Part shown: one piece after another, positions 45,779 to 53,586 of the stretch | Layout: each line of letters begins with the position of its first letter | How positions within the stretch are numbered: the first letter of the stretch is position 1 | Source: Streptomyces sp. M92 | GTDB taxonomy: Bacteria > Actinomycetota > Actinomycetes > Streptomycetales > Streptomycetaceae | Assembly: GCF_028473745.1 (NCBI RefSeq) | Contig: NZ_CP101137.1 | Span: 7,571,501-7,635,500 of the forward strand | Reading direction: 5' to 3' | Length of the DNA: 64,000 nucleotides | The notes under the pieces: generated by a model | Told to the model about the DNA's origin: nothing | Seen by the model: only the letters and a program-made list of their open reading frames with translations | Database searches by the model: none | Program-made: the position numbers and the translations under genes

Positions 45779-46497
45779 CCACGTCCTCCGTACGCGTCCT
45801 CGTGGCCACCGCGGTCCCCGTCGAACGGGACGCGGTGGCTCAGGCGTTCCCGGGGGTCTGCGCGCGGCTGCCCCGCCCCGGCGTCACCCTTCACCGGCCG
45901 CCGCACGGCCCGGACCTCCTCGCGGCCGGCGTCGGCCCCGCCCTCGCCGCCGCCTCCACCGCCGCCGCGCTGACCGCCGCGGCCCTCGACGGCGCCCCCT
46001 ACGCCCTGGTCGTCTCGGCCGGCATCGGCGGCGGCTTCGCACCTCACGCGCCCGTCGGCTCCCTCGTCGTCGCCGACGAGATCACCGCCGCCGACCTGGG
46101 CGCCGAGACCGCCGACGGCTTCCTGCCGGTGACCGAACTCGGCTTCGGCACCGTCGCCCACTTCCCGCCCGCCGGCCTCGTCGCCGCCGTCGCCGCCGCG
46201 ACCGGCGCCCGCCCCGGCACCGTCCTGACCGGGTCCACCGTCACCGGCACCGCCGCACGCGCCGCGCTGCTGCGCGACCGCCACCCGCGTGCCCTGGCCG
46301 AGGCGATGGAGGGCTTCGGCGTCGCCGAGGCCGCCGCCGCGCACGGGGTGCCCGTGCTGGAGCTGCGCGCGGTGTCCAACCCGGTCGGCCCGCGCGACCG
46401 CGCCGCCTGGCGCGTCGGCGACGCGCTGGCGGCCCTGACGGACGCCTTCGGGAAGCTCGCCCCCGTCCTTTCGAGTTGGACCCCACATGACGACTGA
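45775..46497 (+). CDS. mqnB: Futalosine hydrolase
   Basis: The enzyme cleaves futalosine to dehypoxanthine futalosine and hypoxanthine in the alternative menaquinone pathway. Nucleosidase-fold features are ATAVPVERDAVAQAF, ALVVSAGIGGGFAPHAPVGS, LTGSTVTGTA and EAMEGFGVAEAAAAHG. The start is unclear. The conserved protein begins near VRVLVATAVP, but that Val is GTA. CTG 45775 overlaps the DUF2771 stop (CTGA) and has AAGAAGG upstream. GTG 45802 would remove the first strand residues. I give the CTG start. The stop overlaps mqnD by 11 bases. Confidence 0.9.
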   Translation: MTTSSVRVLVATAVPVERDAVAQAFPGVCARLPRPGVTLHRPPHGPDLLAAGVGPALAAASTAAALTAAALDGAPYALVVSAGIGGGFAPHAPVGSLVVADEITAADLGAETADGFLPVTELGFGTVAHFPPAGLVAAVAAATGARPGTVLTGSTVTGTAARAALLRDRHPRALAEAMEGFGVAEAAAAHGVPVLELRAVSNPVGPRDRAAWRVGDALAALTDAFGKLAPVLSSWTPHDD

Positions 46498-47359
46498 GAC
46501 CGTGCCCACCGAGCCGACCGAGACCCTGCGGATCGCCTACTCCCCCTGCCCGAACGACACCTTCGTCTTCGACGCCCTCGCCCACGGCCGCGTCCCGGGC
46601 GCCCCCGCCCTCGACGTGACCTTCGCGGACATCGACATCACCAACGGCATGGCCGAGCGCGGCGAGTGTGACGTGCTGAAGGTGTCGTACGCCGTACTGC
46701 CGTACGTCCTCGGCGAGTACGCCCTGCTGCCCTGCGGCGGCGCGCTGGGCCGGGGCTGCGGGCCGCTGGTGCTGACGCGGGACGCGGACGCGGATCTGAG
46801 GGGCCGCACGGTCGCCGTGCCGAGCGAGACCTCCACCGCCTACTTGCTCTTCCGCCTGTGGGCGGCCGACACGGTGCCCGGCGGGGTCGGCGAGATCGTG
46901 GTCATGCCGTTCCACGAGATCATGCCGGCCGTGCGGGACGGGAAGGTCGACGCGGGACTCGTGATCCACGAGGCCCGCTTCACCTACCGGAACTACGGGC
47001 TCCACAAGCTCGCCGACATGGGCGAGCACTGGGAGCACACCACCGGGCTGCCGATCCCGCTCGGCGCGATCATCGCCAAGCGGTCGCTGGGCGAGGCGGC
47101 GCTGACCCGGCTGGCCGACTCCGTGCGCGCGTCGGTACGCGCGGCCTGGGACGACCCGGAGGCGTCCCGGCCGTACGTGATGGAGCACGCGCAGGAGATG
47201 GACCCGGCCGTCGCCGACCAGCACATCGGGCTGTACGTCAACGAGTTCACCGCCGACCTCGGCGAGGACGGCTACGCGGCCGTCCGGGGCCTGCTGACCC
47301 GCGCGGCGGCCGAGGGACTGGTACCGGCCCTCGGCCCGGACGCGCTGGCCTTCCCGTAG
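46487..47359 (+). CDS. mqnD: 1,4-Dihydroxy-6-naphthoate synthase
   Basis: MqnD converts cyclic dehypoxanthine futalosine to 1,4-dihydroxy-6-naphthoate, the last pathway-specific futalosine step. This 290-residue periplasmic-binding-protein-like fold begins with TLRIAYSPCPNDTFVFDAL. VTFADIDITNGMAERGECDV and VLPYVLGEYALLPCGGALGR are conserved. AGLVIHEARFTYRNYGLHKL contains the catalytic His. The gene overlaps mqnB; the other pathway genes (mqnA, mqnC) are elsewhere. Confidence 0.95.
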   Translation: MTTETVPTEPTETLRIAYSPCPNDTFVFDALAHGRVPGAPALDVTFADIDITNGMAERGECDVLKVSYAVLPYVLGEYALLPCGGALGRGCGPLVLTRDADADLRGRTVAVPSETSTAYLLFRLWAADTVPGGVGEIVVMPFHEIMPAVRDGKVDAGLVIHEARFTYRNYGLHKLADMGEHWEHTTGLPIPLGAIIAKRSLGEAALTRLADSVRASVRAAWDDPEASRPYVMEHAQEMDPAVADQHIGLYVNEFTADLGEDGYAAVRGLLTRAAAEGLVPALGPDALAFP

Positions 47360-47371
47360 CGGCGCGGCGGG

Positions 47372-47755
47372 TCAGACGTCCAGCTGGTCGGCGACCGCGC
47401 GCAGCAGCCCGGCGATCTTCTTGCCGGCGGTCTTGTCGGGGTAGCGGCCGCGCTCCAGCATCGGGGTGATGTTCTCCAGGAGCGTCGTCAGGTCCTGGAC
47501 GATCGAGGCCAGCTCGTCGGGCTTCTTGCGCTGGGCGGCCGCGACCGACGGCGCCGGGTCCAGCAGGGTGAGGGAGAGTGCCTGGTCGCCGCGCTGCCCG
47601 GCGACCACGCCGAACTCGACTCGCTGACCCGGCTTCAGTGCCTCGACTCCGGCGGGGAGGACCGAGGAATGCACGAAGACGTCACCGCCGTCGTCGCGGG
47701 AGAGGAAGCCGAAGCCCTTCTCGCTGTTGAACCACTTGACCTTGCCAGTCGGCAA
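47372..47755 (-). CDS. Cold-shock domain protein with C-terminal extension
   Basis: A TTG start (PTGKVKWFNSEKGFGFLSRD) gives 127 residues. The first 65 are a cold-shock domain with RNP1-like KGFGFL and RNP2-like DVFVHSS, expected to bind single-stranded RNA or DNA. The last 60 residues (DELASIVQDLTTLLENITPM) form a helical tail absent from the short CspA-type proteins and shared by one actinobacterial subgroup. A GAGGGAG ribosome site lies 9 bases upstream. It converges with mqnD. Confidence 0.92.
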   Translation of the reverse strand: MPTGKVKWFNSEKGFGFLSRDDGGDVFVHSSVLPAGVEALKPGQRVEFGVVAGQRGDQALSLTLLDPAPSVAAAQRKKPDELASIVQDLTTLLENITPMLERGRYPDKTAGKKIAGLLRAVADQLDV

Positions 47756-47913
47756 AGCACACGCTCCCTCGATCGCTCCCGGACTGGCCGGACGCCCTTG
47801 ATCTGCCGTTGAGACAGCCTACCGGGGGTCTCTCCACCGGAACACGCCTTAAAACGACACTGAGCCCCTGCCTGTGTCGGCAGAGGCTCAAAGTGGTGGG
47901 GAAGTGTGAGGGG

Positions 47914-48100
47914 TTACCCGATGTGCCGGTAGAGAGTCGCGCGGGAGATTCCGAGAGCCTTGGCTATGGCACTGACACTCTCTCCCTTGGCCTTCCTCGC
48001 CTTGGCCACTGCCAGAAGGTCATCCGTAGTGGCAGTGGGCCTTCCAAGCCTGTCCAACTTCCAGACACAGAGGGTGTCTCCCTCCCCGGGACCGGGTGGG
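47914..48100 (-). pseudogene. Internally deleted small serine recombinase (resolvase/invertase)
   Basis: On the minus strand GDTLCVWKLDRLGRPTATTD is followed by ESVSAIAKALGISRATLYRH and a stop at 47914. GDTL-VWKLDRLGR is the conserved end of the resolvase catalytic core. GRPT..ESVSAIAKALGISRATLYRH is the C-terminal helix-turn-helix. The 60-100 residues that normally separate them are missing, with the join at the shared LGR/GRP. The catalytic-serine N terminus is absent too and the upstream frame holds a stop. It is a dead fragment at the left edge of the recombination scar. Confidence 0.75.
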
Positions 48101-48174
48101 TACGCCTAAGGGGTGTCCCGTTACAGATCTTGGAATCGCGGAGGGGTGTAGCGGCCCACCGTGCCACGTGCGAG

Positions 48175-48640
48175 CTATTCGACGAGGGAGAGATTGTGCA
48201 TCCGGGCGATGCCGAGCATGGCGTGGTGAACGCCGTCTCCTTTGAGTCGGCAGTCGCGGAGGATCTTCCAAGTCTTCATGTGGGCGAAAACGTGCTCGAC
48301 GCGGGCGCGGACCTGCTTGTGGGCCTTGTTGTGTTCCTCCTTCCAGTCCGGAAGTTTCGCCTGGCCGCGTCTGCGACGGTGCGGGACAACGAGTCCGGTT
48401 CCTGGGTAGCCGCCGTCGGCGATCGTGAGTGTCTTGCCGTGGGGACCAGGGTGCCGTCCACGATGAGCACGGTGTCCTTGGCGAACCGCTTGCGGGGCCG
48501 AAGCGCAAGCAGGGGCCCGCGGTGGTTTCCCTGTCCAGGTGGTACATGGCGGCGATCGTGGACCTGCTCGCGGGCCGCATCCGCCGGCAACGGACCAGCG
48601 GTAGCGGGTCTCCCGGATGGCGCCCGTGCCGGAGCTCTTC
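48175..48640 (-). pseudogene. IS5-family (DDE_Tnp_4-type) transposase remnant
   Basis: One minus-strand frame gives RFAKDTVLIVDGTLVPT, the first part of the DDE region. Directly after it a different frame gives KTLTIADGGYPGTGLVVPH, then LPDWKEEHNKAHKQVRARVE, HVFAHMKTWKILRDCRLKGD and MLGIARMHNLSLVE with a stop at 48175. The stretch that should link the two parts (about 30-40 codons) is deleted with a frame change near 48435. No intact terminal repeats are obvious. The element cannot move by itself. Confidence 0.8.
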
Positions 48641-48690
48641 GTGGGGCGGCCACGAGGGCCGTGTCAGAGGCGATTGGCAAGATTGCGGCC

Positions 48691-49716
48691 ATGAATGTCA
48701 CTCCTGTCACTCCGCCACGTCCGATCGACGTTGCCGCGGTCTTTCCACAACTGGCTCCGTTGGCCCGTACGGCGACCCGCCTGCACCCCCGCCCTGGAGC
48801 GCCGACGTGGCATGACAGCTCGATCGGCGGGCCGCTGCTGTGGCCCGCCGAGGAGCCGTGGCCGCAGTGCGAGGAACCGCATGTGGTGGATGGCATCAAC
48901 CCAGCTCAGTCCCCGGCAGATCTGCGGCTGGAACGACAAATCTTCGCCGCCTCGCACGGCCGGGACCTGACTCCGGAGGAACGCGAGACTCTCGAACGGA
49001 TCCGCCCCCCTCGGACGTATCCGGTGAGGCTCGCGGTCCAGTCGTACGACGGCCCCATAGCGATGCTGCCCGTCGCGCAGTTGTACGCACGGGATGTGCC
49101 CGATCTGAGCCCGCCGGAGGGCAAGGACCTGCTGCAGGTTCTGTGGTGCCCCTTCGATCATCCGATCATGCCCAGGACCCTGCTCTTCTGGCGCTCGGCA
49201 GCCGCCGTCACCGACATCCTCGACACGCCCCCCGAGCCGCCCGCAGTGCAGTTCGACGGCTATCTGCCGGAACCGTGCGTGCTCGAACCAGAGCAGATCA
49301 CCGAGTACCCCGACCATCTGGAGCTGAGCGAAGAACTGCGGGAGCAGCTCAGGCAGTGGGGTGTGCCGCAGGCAGCGCAAGAGGACATGAACACGGAGAC
49401 GTACTACGACTGTGTGCTGTCCAACGCACCCGGCTGGAAGGTCGGCGGCTGGCCCGCTTGGGACGCCGCCGACCCCAGTCCACGGCACTGCTCCGAGTGC
49501 GGCACCGGCATGGAGGTCCTGATGACCATCGCCACGTTCGAGGAGGGGGACGATGGTGGGAACAGCTGGTCTCCACACCCCCACCCGGGTGCTGGGCCGT
49601 ACCCCGGCCACCGCGGCTACAACGCGACCGGGGTCCAGATAGGCAGCGGCTACCGGCAGCACCTGTTCGTCTGCCCCGCGCATCCCGAGCATCCGCACAT
49701 CGAGTTGATGACGTAG
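48691..49716 (+). CDS. DUF1963-like protein
   Basis: The ATG at 48691 gives 341 residues. SSIGGPLLWPAEEPWPQCEE is the pattern found at the start of DUF1963 proteins, and LLQVLWCPFDHP is a following strand. PRHCSECGTGMEVLMTIATF and HLFVCPAHPEHPH hold four Cys/His pairs that could bind zinc. No signal peptide is present. The promoter region abuts the transposase remnant, so the gene's original control may be lost. The function is unknown. Confidence 0.7.
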   Translation: MNVTPVTPPRPIDVAAVFPQLAPLARTATRLHPRPGAPTWHDSSIGGPLLWPAEEPWPQCEEPHVVDGINPAQSPADLRLERQIFAASHGRDLTPEERETLERIRPPRTYPVRLAVQSYDGPIAMLPVAQLYARDVPDLSPPEGKDLLQVLWCPFDHPIMPRTLLFWRSAAAVTDILDTPPEPPAVQFDGYLPEPCVLEPEQITEYPDHLELSEELREQLRQWGVPQAAQEDMNTETYYDCVLSNAPGWKVGGWPAWDAADPSPRHCSECGTGMEVLMTIATFEEGDDGGNSWSPHPHPGAGPYPGHRGYNATGVQIGSGYRQHLFVCPAHPEHPHIELMT

Positions 49717-49892
49717 CCCGTCCGCAGTGTGCAGCCAGGGCGTCACGGTGCGGGCATGCAGTGACACCGGGTGGCCGCGAGGCGCAGGATGCCCTACCTG
49801 CGGCCCGACATCTGCGAAGTAAACAGGCCGTCCCTGACACGACCACGACGCATCGCCCCAGGTTGAGTGCGTGCCGGTGAGCTCGCCGGTCG

Positions 49893-50063
49893 GTGAAGCT
49901 ATGCGGCCGTCCTTTCGCCTGGGTGGACGACGAGCAGAGCGAGCTGGACCGGACGTACGTGACCACCCACCACGAAGGGACCGAACTCCTGCACCGCGTC
50001 AACCTACGGATCGGCCTACGAGAGAACGACTTTCACACGCTCGCCGACTTCGCCGGTCCCTGA
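49893..50063 (+). pseudogene. C-terminal fragment of a HAD-like protein
   Basis: From a possible GTG at 49893 the frame reads GRPFAWVDDEQSELDRTYVT, then GTELLHRVNLRIGLRENDFH and a stop at 50061. This matches, in my recollection, the end of a Streptomyces HAD-domain family (GRPF-WVDDE ... LL-RVDPR-GLTDADF). The N-terminal catalytic part is absent. It is a truncated copy left beside the integrated DNA. Confidence 0.55.
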
Positions 50064-50160
50064 GCACCTCACGAACCACCGGCTGAGCGCCCCACCAGCT
50101 CTTTGAACCGCTCCGCACCCAGAGCCAAGATCTGCGCGGGACAGCCCTTAGCCGGTCCTT

Positions 50161-50340
50161 TTGCATGTCTGGAAAAAGTCAGCGACAGAGACTCGAGTAT
50201 GTCCACGGTGTAAGCGGACACCGCCTGTCTCGATGTTCAGGAAAGATCCTCGCCGCAAAGGTGGCAGGGCAGGTAACTGTCAGGATTGCCGTTGCGAACA
50301 GAAGACTGGGGAGCTGGCCCCCTGGAGATCAGAGAGCCAG
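50161..50340 (+). pseudogene. Zinc-ribbon protein fragment at the element edge
   Basis: From TTG 50161 the frame has VCPRCKRTPPVSMFRKDPRR and GNCQDCRCEQKTG. The C-x2-C ... C-x2-C-x-C spacing and F-K-D-x-R-R-K look like small zinc-ribbon proteins of actinophages. The frame runs on without a stop into the antisense of the integrase gene, so the natural end is missing. It may mark the junction where the integrating element joined. Confidence 0.4.
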
Positions 50341-50357
50341 ATCGACCAGCGATCAGG

Positions 50358-51995
50358 TCAACCCTTGGACCGAAGCCGAAAGGATTCAGTCAGCACCCTG
50401 TCTTTCTGCTCCGCCGCTACGTTATGGGTGAACACCGACCGCATTCTGTATTCACCAACGCGGCCGACGAACATTTCCTCAGCCATTGTTTCGATGTCAC
50501 CCAGATCCAAGACATATCCGGGACCTCCAGTTGATTCGACTCCGTCATTCCATACCCAGACTTTGACCTGATAGGTGCGCAGGAACTCTCTACGATCTTC
50601 CTGGTCCTTAGAATCCCAGACTTCCCCATACTTCTTTCCAGTGGCTTTTAGAGTCGGATTCGTCCTTTCCTTTTCCTGTTTGACCAGGAGAGCCACCTTC
50701 CCGGAAAGACTCTTATGCATGCGCTTGTAGGACTCCCCTTGCCCTTCTCCATCGTATTCGCCCGCCAGGAAGTCAGCCTCTAGCTTTTCCAGCCGCGCCT
50801 TTGCCGACTGGAGTTCCTTTGCTTGAGACGGTCCAACACCAGCCCGTTCGTACATGTCCCATTTACCAATGCATCCTCGGATCTCCTGGTCAACCCATGC
50901 ATCTAGTGCGTCTGCACGGATGTAGAGACCCTTAGCGCAAGCACCTCCCTTGAACCTGTTGGAGCATCGGTAATACCTGTGTCCGGGAACCTTCGTTCCA
51001 TCTTTTCTCGTGTGTCCAGAGCCCAACAGCGAAGCAACCGGCGCTCCACACTCCCCACAGTGAGCGATGCCGGACAGGAGACTCCTAGCGCCATTGCGGC
51101 TCCCCGTTGAAACATTAGGAACCTTGGGGAGGGGCTTGATCCGGTCCACCAGGTCTGTCCACTCGTCCATGGACGCCAGAGGTTTCTCAGGGAGGATTAC
51201 CAACTCTCCGTCGTCATCCAATACAGCCTCTCCCTTGTAGGTGTAGATCCCGGGCACCCAAGGGGAACGGATGAACTTGTTGATGATCGTAGACTGCCAC
51301 TGTGTTCCCTTAGTGGCCTCCCCCTTCAACTTGCGCAAGTAGTCCCCCCAGGTGAGAATCCCACGGGCGTTGAAGTCACGCGCGATACGGTGTGTTGACT
51401 GCCCCTCACGAATCCGAGAGAAAATCTCTTCCACATAAGGGGCGTAGCCCTGGTCAATCTCCAGAGCCTTACGCTTGCCTCCCTCAACTGCCTTGATGCG
51501 ATAGCCAGTTGGCGGAGCACCGGTAAGCCACGAACGATTCTCTAGACGTGTTTGTACACCGTTGATGATCCGGGCTTGGATCGTGTCCCACTCAGCCTCA
51601 GCGAAGACGGCTGTCATACGCGCCATCATCTTTCCCTGGGGAGTGGAAAGATCGAACCCCTCTTCCACGCAGACGATGAATTTCCCGTGCTCCTGCGCCC
51701 ACTCCAACAGTTCATTGAAGTGCATTGAGCGGCGGGTAAGCCTGTCCATCTTGGCTGCAACGAGCACGTCGAACTCATCGACTCGGGACGTAAGCCAGCG
51801 CCCGAGCTTGGGTCGCTTGAAGGGGCTTAGGGAGCCTGAGACGTCTGTGTCCTCTGCTTCCCCTACGAGGATGCCGGACAGGTGGGGAGCGGAGACGTGG
51901 TGCCGGATCACGCCACGCTGCCACTCCATGGACGTCGAGCCGTCCGAGTCGGCAGACAGACGGAGGCAGGCGAGGTAGCGCAGGTTCGGTTGCAT
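50358..51995 (-). CDS. Large serine recombinase (phage/ICE integrase)
   Basis: This 545-residue integrase has the resolvase core with catalytic Ser14 in YLACLRLSADSDGS. Core motifs are VLVAAKMDRLTRRSM and GKMMARMTAVFAEAEWD. The recombinase domain follows (NGVQTRLENRSWLTGAPPTG, RDFNARGILTWGDYLRKLKG). The zinc-ribbon domain is IAHCGECGAP ... HRYYRCSNRF..GGACAKG, and a coiled coil (LQSAKARLEKLEADFLAGEY) completes it. All parts look intact. Codon third positions are less G/C-rich than the neighbours, showing recent transfer. Such enzymes insert an element into one site; no matching phage or transfer genes remain here. Confidence 0.95.
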   Translation of the reverse strand: MQPNLRYLACLRLSADSDGSTSMEWQRGVIRHHVSAPHLSGILVGEAEDTDVSGSLSPFKRPKLGRWLTSRVDEFDVLVAAKMDRLTRRSMHFNELLEWAQEHGKFIVCVEEGFDLSTPQGKMMARMTAVFAEAEWDTIQARIINGVQTRLENRSWLTGAPPTGYRIKAVEGGKRKALEIDQGYAPYVEEIFSRIREGQSTHRIARDFNARGILTWGDYLRKLKGEATKGTQWQSTIINKFIRSPWVPGIYTYKGEAVLDDDGELVILPEKPLASMDEWTDLVDRIKPLPKVPNVSTGSRNGARSLLSGIAHCGECGAPVASLLGSGHTRKDGTKVPGHRYYRCSNRFKGGACAKGLYIRADALDAWVDQEIRGCIGKWDMYERAGVGPSQAKELQSAKARLEKLEADFLAGEYDGEGQGESYKRMHKSLSGKVALLVKQEKERTNPTLKATGKKYGEVWDSKDQEDRREFLRTYQVKVWVWNDGVESTGGPGYVLDLGDIETMAEEMFVGRVGEYRMRSVFTHNVAAEQKDRVLTESFRLRSKG

Positions 51996-52115
51996 GGCGA
52001 GAGCGTAGTGCTCTCTGTGTGTCTAGATAACCGACTATGCCTTGCGGTAGGCACGTCTGCCCTGGTCCTCGTACTCGTCAGAAAACTGCTCGGAAACGGC
52101 TCTTGACAGCACTTG

Positions 52116-52135
52116 GGCGGGTCGTCCGACCCGCC
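52116..52135. terminator. Perfect 9-bp hairpin at the right edge of the scar
   Basis: GGCGGGTCG (52116-52124) and CGACCCGCC (52127-52135) are perfect inverted arms with a two-base centre. It lies upstream of the integrase start and of the following membrane-protein gene. It may be a terminator or part of an attachment site. Confidence 0.5.
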
Positions 52136-52215
52136 GGTGTCCGGGCTAATGGTCACGGCGCCGGTGACAAGACGTCCCCCGGCCGTTCCTCAGGGCTGGG
52201 AACTACCCTGGTCGG

Positions 52216-52488
52216 GTGCGTGACAAAACCCGAACGAATTCCGCAGCGCCCGGTGACCGGCTGATCCGCGCCGGTGCGATCGTCTTCTTCATCGGCACCG
52301 TGGCCACTCTGGTAACGGTGGCCCCGCTGCTGCTGGGCACGACGCCGTTCCCCACCTACATGTTCGTGCTGAGCATGCTGATGGGGGTCGGCTTCCTCAT
52401 CGCCGGAGCGGGCGTCCTCCGGTCGATCGCGGCGGGCCGGCGTCAGGCCCGTGCGGCGTCCGCCCCGCCGGAGCCGGCGCCGCAGTAG
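52216..52488 (+). CDS. Small membrane protein, two helices
   Basis: The GTG at 52216 gives 90 residues with two membrane helices (AGAIVFFIGTVATLVTVAPL and YMFVLSMLMGVGFLIAGAGV) and a short basic/Pro-rich tail. TACCCT lies about seven bases upstream, so the transcript may be leaderless. The last 46 bases overlap the convergent HAD gene. I do not recognise the function. Confidence 0.78.
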   Translation: MRDKTRTNSAAPGDRLIRAGAIVFFIGTVATLVTVAPLLLGTTPFPTYMFVLSMLMGVGFLIAGAGVLRSIAAGRRQARAASAPPEPAPQ

Positions 52489-53099
52489 TCCGCGAGCCAC
52501 TCCGGGAACTCGGTCAGGTCGCCGAGGACCACGTCGGCACCGGCCTCCCGCAGCTCCTCGGCACTGCACGGGCCGCTGGCCACCGCCACGGAGCGGGCAC
52601 CGGCGGCGCGGGCGCCGCGGACGTCGCCGAGGTGGTCGCCGACGTACACGTCCGCGGCGTGCTCGCGCAGGGCGACGGCCTTCTGCTCGGCCCACAGGTC
52701 ACCGATCACGGCGTCCGGCTCGATACCGAGGTGGGCCAGGTGCAGCTTGGCGTTCGGCTCGTACTTGGCGGTGACGACGAGTGCCCGCCCGCCGGCCTCG
52801 CGCACGGCGGCTATGGCCTCGCGGGCGCCGGGCAGCGCGGGCGTGGCGGCGACGGCGTACGTCGGGTACATCTCCCGGTACAGGTCGGCGACGGCGTCGA
52901 TCTCCTCGGCCGGGAACCAGTGCGCCAGTTCCTCAACCAGCGGCGGCCCGAGCCGCGTGACGGCCAGATCGGCGTCGACGTACGTCCCGGTCCGTTCGGT
53001 CAGCGCCAGGTAGCAGGCGCGGATGCCGGGTCGCGAGTCGATCAGCGTCATATCGAGATCGAAACCGACGGTGGGCGCGGGGCGGGTGGTGGAGACCAT
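52443..53099 (-). CDS. HAD-family hydrolase (phosphatase)
   Basis: The ATG at 53099 (GGAG three bases upstream) or 53108 starts a protein of 218-221 residues. Motif I is GFDLDMTLIDSRPG with the nucleophile Asp. Motif II/III is LVVTAKYEPNAKLHLAHLGI with Lys, and motif IV is YVGDHLGDVRGARAAG. A helical cap lies between residues 20 and 85. It resembles phosphoglycolate-phosphatase-like or pyrophosphatase HADs. The substrate is unknown. It overlaps the membrane-protein gene tail-to-tail. Confidence 0.9.
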   Translation of the reverse strand: MVSTTRPAPTVGFDLDMTLIDSRPGIRACYLALTERTGTYVDADLAVTRLGPPLVEELAHWFPAEEIDAVADLYREMYPTYAVAATPALPGAREAIAAVREAGGRALVVTAKYEPNAKLHLAHLGIEPDAVIGDLWAEQKAVALREHAADVYVGDHLGDVRGARAAGARSVAVASGPCSAEELREAGADVVLGDLTEFPEWLADYCGAGSGGADAARA

Positions 53100-53109
53100 G
53101 GGCTCCATT

Positions 53110-53586
53110 GTGCCGGGAGGGTGGTGGGACGGGGTCCGGGGCCGGGTCGGGGGCCGGAACCGGGGGCCGGGGCCGGGCCGGGGCCGGGGCCCAAGGCCGA
53201 GGCAGGCGCCTAAGACCGGGGCCTGGGCAGGGGCAGGCGCCAGACCCAGGTCAGGATCCGCAACCAGGTCTTGGGCACGGGCCTGGGCAGGGGCAGGGCC
53301 GGTCCTGGGCAAGGGCCGGGCCAGGACCGAGTCCGGAGCCGGGCCCGGGGTCCAAGGCCGGGCCCGGGGCAGGGGCAGGCGCCAGACCCAGGGCAGGATC
53401 CGCAGCCAGGTCTTGGGCACGGGCCTCGTCCGGGGCAGGGCCGGTCCTGGGCAAGGGCCGGGCCCTGGCAGGAGCCGGGGCCAGGACCGGGCCCGGGGCC
53501 AGGTCCGGAGCCGAGGGCCGGGTCCGGAGCCGAGGGCCGGGTCCGGAGCCCAGGGCCGGGTCCGGAGCCCAGGGCCGGAGCCCTGG
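53110..53586. repeat. GC-rich repeat block between two genes
   Basis: This stretch has no convincing gene. A unit of about 95 bases recurs at 53228-53322 and 53370-53464 (142-bp spacing), beginning CAGGGGCAGGCGCCAGACCC. Four tandem 19-bp units (GGTCCGGAGCCGAGGGCCG type) occupy 53502-53577. Simple GGCCGGG runs fill the rest. The open frames across it are low-complexity Pro/Gly/Ala sequence on both strands. It lies downstream of both flanking stop/start pairs on the minus strand. Confidence 0.85.

Noticed and set aside
48020..48580. Arg/Pro-rich minus-strand frame across the transposase remnant
   Set aside because: The meaningful transposase homology is in other frames; this one is out of register.
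52116..52135. Integrase attachment site
   Set aside because: The perfect palindrome looks more like a terminator; no matching second copy is found at the left side of the scar.
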